A stretch of 48,710 nucleotides of DNA from Cyanobacteria bacterium RU_5_0. GTDB taxonomy: Bacteria; Cyanobacteriota; Cyanobacteriia; Elainellales; Elainellaceae. The notes under the pieces were generated by a model that saw only the letters and a list, made by a program, of their open reading frames with translations, did no database searches and was not told the DNA's origin. The stretch lies in the NCBI GenBank assembly GCA_012033255.1, contig JAAUSF010000028.1, positions 1 through 48,710 on the forward strand. Direction: 5' to 3'. The position numbers and the translations under genes were made by a program. Below, piece by piece: positions 45,512 to 48,710 of the stretch (positions are counted from its first letter, which is position 1; each line of letters begins with the position of its first letter).

Positions 45512-46285
45512 CTAGCTCTCTACAACCTTTGAGATGGGGCGGTTTGAAGTTCGCTTAGGATTTAGTTTGTGGGGAGGATAGTCGGTGGGTCCTGTGTTGG
45601 GACTCACAAGTTCTACGTTGAAGCGATATCCAACATTACGAATGGTTTGAATCAAACTTGGCTGACGGGGATCGATCTCAATTTTCTTGCGGAGCGATAG
45701 CACGTGAGTGTCAACGGTACGATGATTGTCAATTGCATCAGGCCACGCTTTTTTTAAGAGTTCCGATCGACTCAACGGGATACCACCCGCTTGAGCTAAC
45801 ACATAGAGCAAACTGAACTCTTGAGGCGTCAAATCGATCAATTCACTCTTGATCCGAACTCGACGCTGAATCAGGTCAATCTTGAGGTCGCCATAATCTA
45901 ACGATACGGGAGCCGCTACCGTTCGATTTCGGCGAGTTAATGCTTCAACCCTAGCAAGAAACTCTTGCATCCCAAAGGGCTTCGTCAGATAATCGTCTGC
46001 GCCTGCTCTTAAGCCCATCACAATATCCGCTTCTGTATTGCGGGCGGAAAGCATGAGAATCAATGCTTGCCGTTGCTGCTGAAGCCAATGACAAAACTCA
46101 AGCCCATCCCCATCAGGCAGTTCCGAGTCCAGGATCACGAGATTCGGCTGACGACTCAGGAATACTTCCCTCGCCTGCTGAAGGTCAGCCGATTGGTGAA
46201 CCCAATATCCTACTTGTTGTAAATGCCAGCCAAGCAGCGATCGCAAATGAGGATTTCCCTCAACAATCTGAATGCAAACAGACAC
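45512..46285 (-). CDS. OmpR-family response regulator, atypical receiver (NblR-like)
   Basis: 257 residues from GTG 46285. Receiver domain 1-~118 with phospho-acceptor candidate D53 (LVILDSELPDGDG) and conserved Lys in DDYLTKPFG. The N-terminal acidic pair is reduced to Glu-Gly (IVEGNPH) instead of two acidic residues. The DNA-binding winged helix is at ~128-228 (LIDLTPQEFSLLYVLAQAGGIPLSRSELLKKAWP, HRTVDTHVLSLRKKIE, IRNVGYRF). The pattern resembles the NblR group of cyanobacterial regulators (phycobilisome degradation and stress), but that is not certain. No histidine kinase gene is adjacent. A 30-residue basic tail follows the DNA-binding domain. Confidence 0.88.
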   Translation of the reverse strand: MSVCIQIVEGNPHLRSLLGWHLQQVGYWVHQSADLQQAREVFLSRQPNLVILDSELPDGDGLEFCHWLQQQRQALILMLSARNTEADIVMGLRAGADDYLTKPFGMQEFLARVEALTRRNRTVAAPVSLDYGDLKIDLIQRRVRIKSELIDLTPQEFSLLYVLAQAGGIPLSRSELLKKAWPDAIDNHRTVDTHVLSLRKKIEIDPRQPSLIQTIRNVGYRFNVELVSPNTGPTDYPPHKLNPKRTSNRPISKVVES

Positions 46286-46681
46286 AGCGTTAAATTTCGC
46301 CTTAAGCCTTCACTACTCCAGATTATCAGAGCATTTGTCATGGTTTTGTAACCACTGTTACGCACAAGACTTTACCATTGCGCGATATGCAGCTTTATGG
46401 CAATAAGTAGCGACAAGTCTTGATTTCTGGTGGGGTATGCCTCTTGCCTGCCTTGTTTCTGGACGGGCGAGACGCCCATCCCACAAGAGATGTCAAGCTG
46501 AAGATTGGCAGTATCAACCACTGATGATGTGCTTTTATCGGCGGACATTTCTTCGATTTGCAGGTGCGCCTCCACCGGGAGACAAAGCCACCTAACTACC
46601 TAATCTATCCTCTCCAAAAACCAGAATTATTCCCAATTGTTATGTCAAGATGAAGGGGTCAGAGACGAGACGAGACGCAGC
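46286..46681. other. intergenic region with an inverted dispersed repeat
   Basis: About 400 bases between divergent response-regulator and kinase genes. The segment 46461-46491 contains GGGCG-AGA-CGCCC (46465-46477), an inverted repeat extended by GGA/TCC, and on the minus strand matches the dispersed repeat near 9011-9039. A direct repeat GAGACGAGACGAGACGC lies just before the kinase start. No gene is convincing. Confidence 0.45.
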
Positions 46682-48010
46682 ATGTTAGGAAACTTACTCG
46701 ATGGGCGTTACCGAGTCAGCCAGATCCTAAGTGCAGGGGGGTTTGGAGAAACATACATTGCGGAGGATACTCGAAGACCAGGGAATCCTCGCTGTGTACT
46801 CAAACTCCTTAAGCCAGCTAGTAGCGATCCAGAATATTTGAAAATTGCTAGACGGCTTTTCAATAGCGAAGCAGAAACGCTAGAGCAATTGGGTAAACAT
46901 GACCAAATTCCTCAGCTACTAGCGTATTTTGAAGAAAATGAGCAATTTTATTTAGTCCAAGAATTTATTGCTGGGCATCCTCTCAATACTGAACTACAAC
47001 CGGGTCAAATTTGGATGGAAGATCGGGTGATTCAAATGCTTCAGGATGTCTTGCCTGTGTTGGAATTTGTGCATGGTTCTGGAGTGATTCATCGGGATAT
47101 CAAGCCGGCGAATTTGATTCGACGCCAGCCAGACGGAAAGTTAGTGCTGATTGATTTTGGCGCAGTCAAACAAATCCGAACGCAAATAGCAGCTAATCCG
47201 GAACAGATTGTTCCTACAGTGGCAGTGGGGACTCCAGGGTATATGCCTGCGGAACAAGCACAGGGAAGACCTCGCCCTAGTAGCGATCTGTATGCCCTGG
47301 GAATGGTTGGAATTCAAGCATTAACAGGACAATTGCCAGCTAGTTTTCAGGAAGATCCGGTCACAGGTGAGGTGTTGTGGGAGCAGTATGCGCGTATCAG
47401 TCCGGGGTTGACAGCCATTCTGCAAAAAATGGTGCGATATCACTATCGCGATCGCTACCAGTCTACCAGAGACGCTCTTCAAGATCTCCGCTTGTCACTC
47501 AATCCTTCCTTCTCCACTCAACCGATCGCCAACCCGATCCTTCCGCCCACCGAGGTCCATTCCAACACTCCTTCGCCTTCCGTCTCCGTCCCATTCTCCA
47601 CCTCCTCCCCTTATCCTGCTACTCCCTCCTCCCCTTATCCCCCCACCCCCCAATCCTCTACCGCCGCGCCTATCCCTGTCACCAAGCTCAACGCGATTCT
47701 CTCAACCGTGCGATTTGTCCCGTTTGTTGGGGCAGCAGGTGTGATGCTATTTGGTGGAACAACCTGGATTACCCTGCTAGCCGTAGGGCTAATAGCGGCA
47801 GGCATAGGACTGTTTTCGTTGCGATCGCTCTATCCTCACTTGGCAAGAGACTATGATGCTGTGTTTGCCGTAATCTTGGCGCTAGCGGGTGGCATTTTAT
47901 TGTTCCAAGATCATCGGATTGATGAGGCAATCCCACGAACTCAGTATTTGTTAGCGGGCGCGTCAATTTATGCGGCGATCGAAGCCATTCAGCAACGCAG
48001 TTTAAGGTAG
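46682..48010 (+). CDS. Hanks-type Ser/Thr protein kinase with Ycf66-like membrane tail
   Basis: 442 residues from ATG 46682 (MLGNLLDGRYRVSQIL), the usual start of cyanobacterial kinases; a TTG at 46637 would add 15. Kinase domain ~9-280: glycine loop SAGGFGETY, catalytic Lys K41, HRDIKPANL (D139), DFG (158-160), GTPGYMPAEQAQG and the SSDLYALGMVGIQALTG helix. All catalytic residues are present. A Pro/Ser/Thr-rich linker follows (~285-340), then three membrane spans (~348-435). The last part, RDYDAVFAVILALAGGILLFQDHRIDE and IYAAIEAIQQRSLR, parallels the next gene product and the Ycf66 family. The active kinase would face the cytoplasm. Confidence 0.92.
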   Translation: MLGNLLDGRYRVSQILSAGGFGETYIAEDTRRPGNPRCVLKLLKPASSDPEYLKIARRLFNSEAETLEQLGKHDQIPQLLAYFEENEQFYLVQEFIAGHPLNTELQPGQIWMEDRVIQMLQDVLPVLEFVHGSGVIHRDIKPANLIRRQPDGKLVLIDFGAVKQIRTQIAANPEQIVPTVAVGTPGYMPAEQAQGRPRPSSDLYALGMVGIQALTGQLPASFQEDPVTGEVLWEQYARISPGLTAILQKMVRYHYRDRYQSTRDALQDLRLSLNPSFSTQPIANPILPPTEVHSNTPSPSVSVPFSTSSPYPATPSSPYPPTPQSSTAAPIPVTKLNAILSTVRFVPFVGAAGVMLFGGTTWITLLAVGLIAAGIGLFSLRSLYPHLARDYDAVFAVILALAGGILLFQDHRIDEAIPRTQYLLAGASIYAAIEAIQQRSLR

Positions 48011-48029
48011 GGAGGCGGAAGACTAGAAT

Positions 48030-48311
48030 ATGCTGAAGATTGGTTCAAACTCGTTCAGTTTTTTAGGAATTGTACTGGTGGTAGCGGGACTGCTTCTCGC
48101 TTGTGTTCCGATGGTGCGATCGCATCTCTTCAAGCGGCAAGACCTGGTCTTAATTGCCGTATTTCTCATTTGTGGTATCACGCTGCTATTTGGGAAGCGG
48201 AGTTGGAATGACGGCTTTCAACAGTTCAGCCTTTTGTTACTATCGATTCCAGCCATTTTTTACACAGTTGAAAGTGTACGGTTGCGAGGAAGTCGCGATC
48301 GCGCTCAGTAG
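48030..48311 (+). CDS. Ycf66-like small membrane protein
   Basis: 93 residues with three hydrophobic spans: ~9-28 (SFLGIVLVVAGLLLACVPMV), ~37-55 (DLVLIAVFLICGITLLFG) and ~62-80. The pattern from RSHLFKRQDLVLIAVFLICGITLLFGKRSWNDGFQQFSLLLLSIPAIFYTVESVRLR resembles Ycf66 proteins of cyanobacteria and plastids, whose role is unknown. It starts 19 bases after the kinase stop, so the pair is likely one operon. It overlaps the convergent gene at 48305-48631 by seven bases. Confidence 0.75.
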   Translation: MLKIGSNSFSFLGIVLVVAGLLLACVPMVRSHLFKRQDLVLIAVFLICGITLLFGKRSWNDGFQQFSLLLLSIPAIFYTVESVRLRGSRDRAQ

Positions 48312-48631
48312 GAACTGAAATCTATTGGTTCCGGTTGCTGCCAGGTTGAAACATAGCGGAACACTGACGGAATTTCACCCTGATCGATCGGAAATTCTAA
48401 TATCGTTTCTGATAGCCCCAAATAACCAGATTCGGCAAACGAAATCAAAATTCGCTGCAACGCTAGCCACACTTCCGATTCATATTCCCACTCTTGACCG
48501 AGATTGGCTCTGCCTGCGATCGATCTTAACGCCCAAAAATAAGTATTCCGCACGATCGATCCTTTCTTCTTGTAGTGCGGTACATCATCTTCGTGCAAAA
48601 ACAAGACCTGATTTTCAATTCTGACTCTCAT
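48305..48631 (-). CDS. hypothetical protein, 108 residues
   Basis: MRVRIENQVLFLHEDDVPHYKKKGSI at the start, then a compact mixed alpha/beta sequence (EWEYESEVWLALQRILISFAESGYLGLSETILEFPID), no membrane span and no signal peptide. Probably a real small cytoplasmic protein by composition. I do not recognise the family. Its stop overlaps the end of the Ycf66-like gene on the other strand. Confidence 0.65.
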   Translation of the reverse strand: MRVRIENQVLFLHEDDVPHYKKKGSIVRNTYFWALRSIAGRANLGQEWEYESEVWLALQRILISFAESGYLGLSETILEFPIDQGEIPSVFRYVSTWQQPEPIDFSSY

Positions 48632-48680
48632 ATGAAATCTGCTTGAATAACTACTTTATGTACAGGCGAACGGCGGTTCG

Positions 48681-48710
48681 CATCCCCCCATCCCCCCATC
48701 CCCCCATCCC
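48681..48710. repeat. CATCCCCC tandem repeat at the window edge
   Basis: Three complete 8-bp units and the start of a fourth, cut by the window end, so the array may be longer. Upstream of the hypothetical gene at 48631. Confidence 0.8.

Overview
The window is a piece of a cyanobacterial chromosome, probably from a filamentous Leptolyngbya/Oscillatoria-type organism. The evidence is dense HIP1-type GCGATCGC/CGATCG sites, short tandem repeats of 7-8 bp in and between genes, an EF-Ts gene with the lysine-rich tail seen in cyanobacteria, a CmpR/NdhR-type LysR regulator, and a Ycf66-like gene beside a Hanks-type kinase. No rRNA, tRNA, CRISPR array or complete insertion sequence was found.

Layout. 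0-5.6 kb: the 3' end of a 2OG-Fe(II) dioxygenase gene, a cysteine-desulfurase-like PLP enzyme, recN, and a MalK/UgpC-type ABC ATPase. 5.4-8.8 kb: a MITE-like hairpin element, a 37-residue membrane peptide, then a minus-strand cluster of an FHA/zinc-ribbon protein, an FHA-flavoprotein fusion and a small membrane protein. 9.1-15.9 kb: endonuclease V, a YdeI-family protein, UDP-glucose dehydrogenase, a frameshifted UDP-glucuronate decarboxylase, dprA and a PPC-CAP protein. 16.0-21.4 kb: a second MITE-like copy, a 1000-residue PPC/ELWxxDGT surface protein and a membrane-anchored metallophosphoesterase. 21.8-30.3 kb: a plus-strand exopolysaccharide cluster with glycosyltransferases, a Wzx-type flippase, a tandem pair of related glycosyltransferase-like genes and a Wzy/O-antigen-ligase-like protein. 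The nucleotide-sugar genes at 11-13.4 kb could feed it. 30.3-39.7 kb: a LysR regulator, an N6-adenine DNA methyltransferase, and a convergent three-gene operon described below. 39.8-48.7 kb: recG (frameshifted), an acidic-repeat protein, tsf, rpsB, an OmpR-type response regulator, a Ser/Thr kinase with a Ycf66-like tail, a Ycf66-like protein, and a hypothetical gene.

The most unusual part is the minus-strand operon 39665 to 34018: a multi-winged-helix protein, an ORC/STAND-like P-loop ATPase, and an 894-residue protein. The last fuses a DEDDy (RNase D-like) 3'-5' exonuclease, a Cas4/AddB-like PD-(D/E)XK nuclease with a four-cysteine Fe-S signature, and an FtsK-type DNA motor. It faces an AT-rich DNA methyltransferase whose start codons lie inside a perfect 10-bp inverted repeat. 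I infer a DNA-targeting defence or DNA-processing system. I cannot match it to a named family.

Data quality. Four conserved genes (UDP-glucuronate decarboxylase, the methyltransferase, recG and tsf) each read into a stop because of one or two missing bases, in two cases clearly in homopolymer runs. Restoring the bases rebuilds full-length proteins. This looks more like systematic indel error in the assembly than gene decay, and those reading frames should be treated with care.
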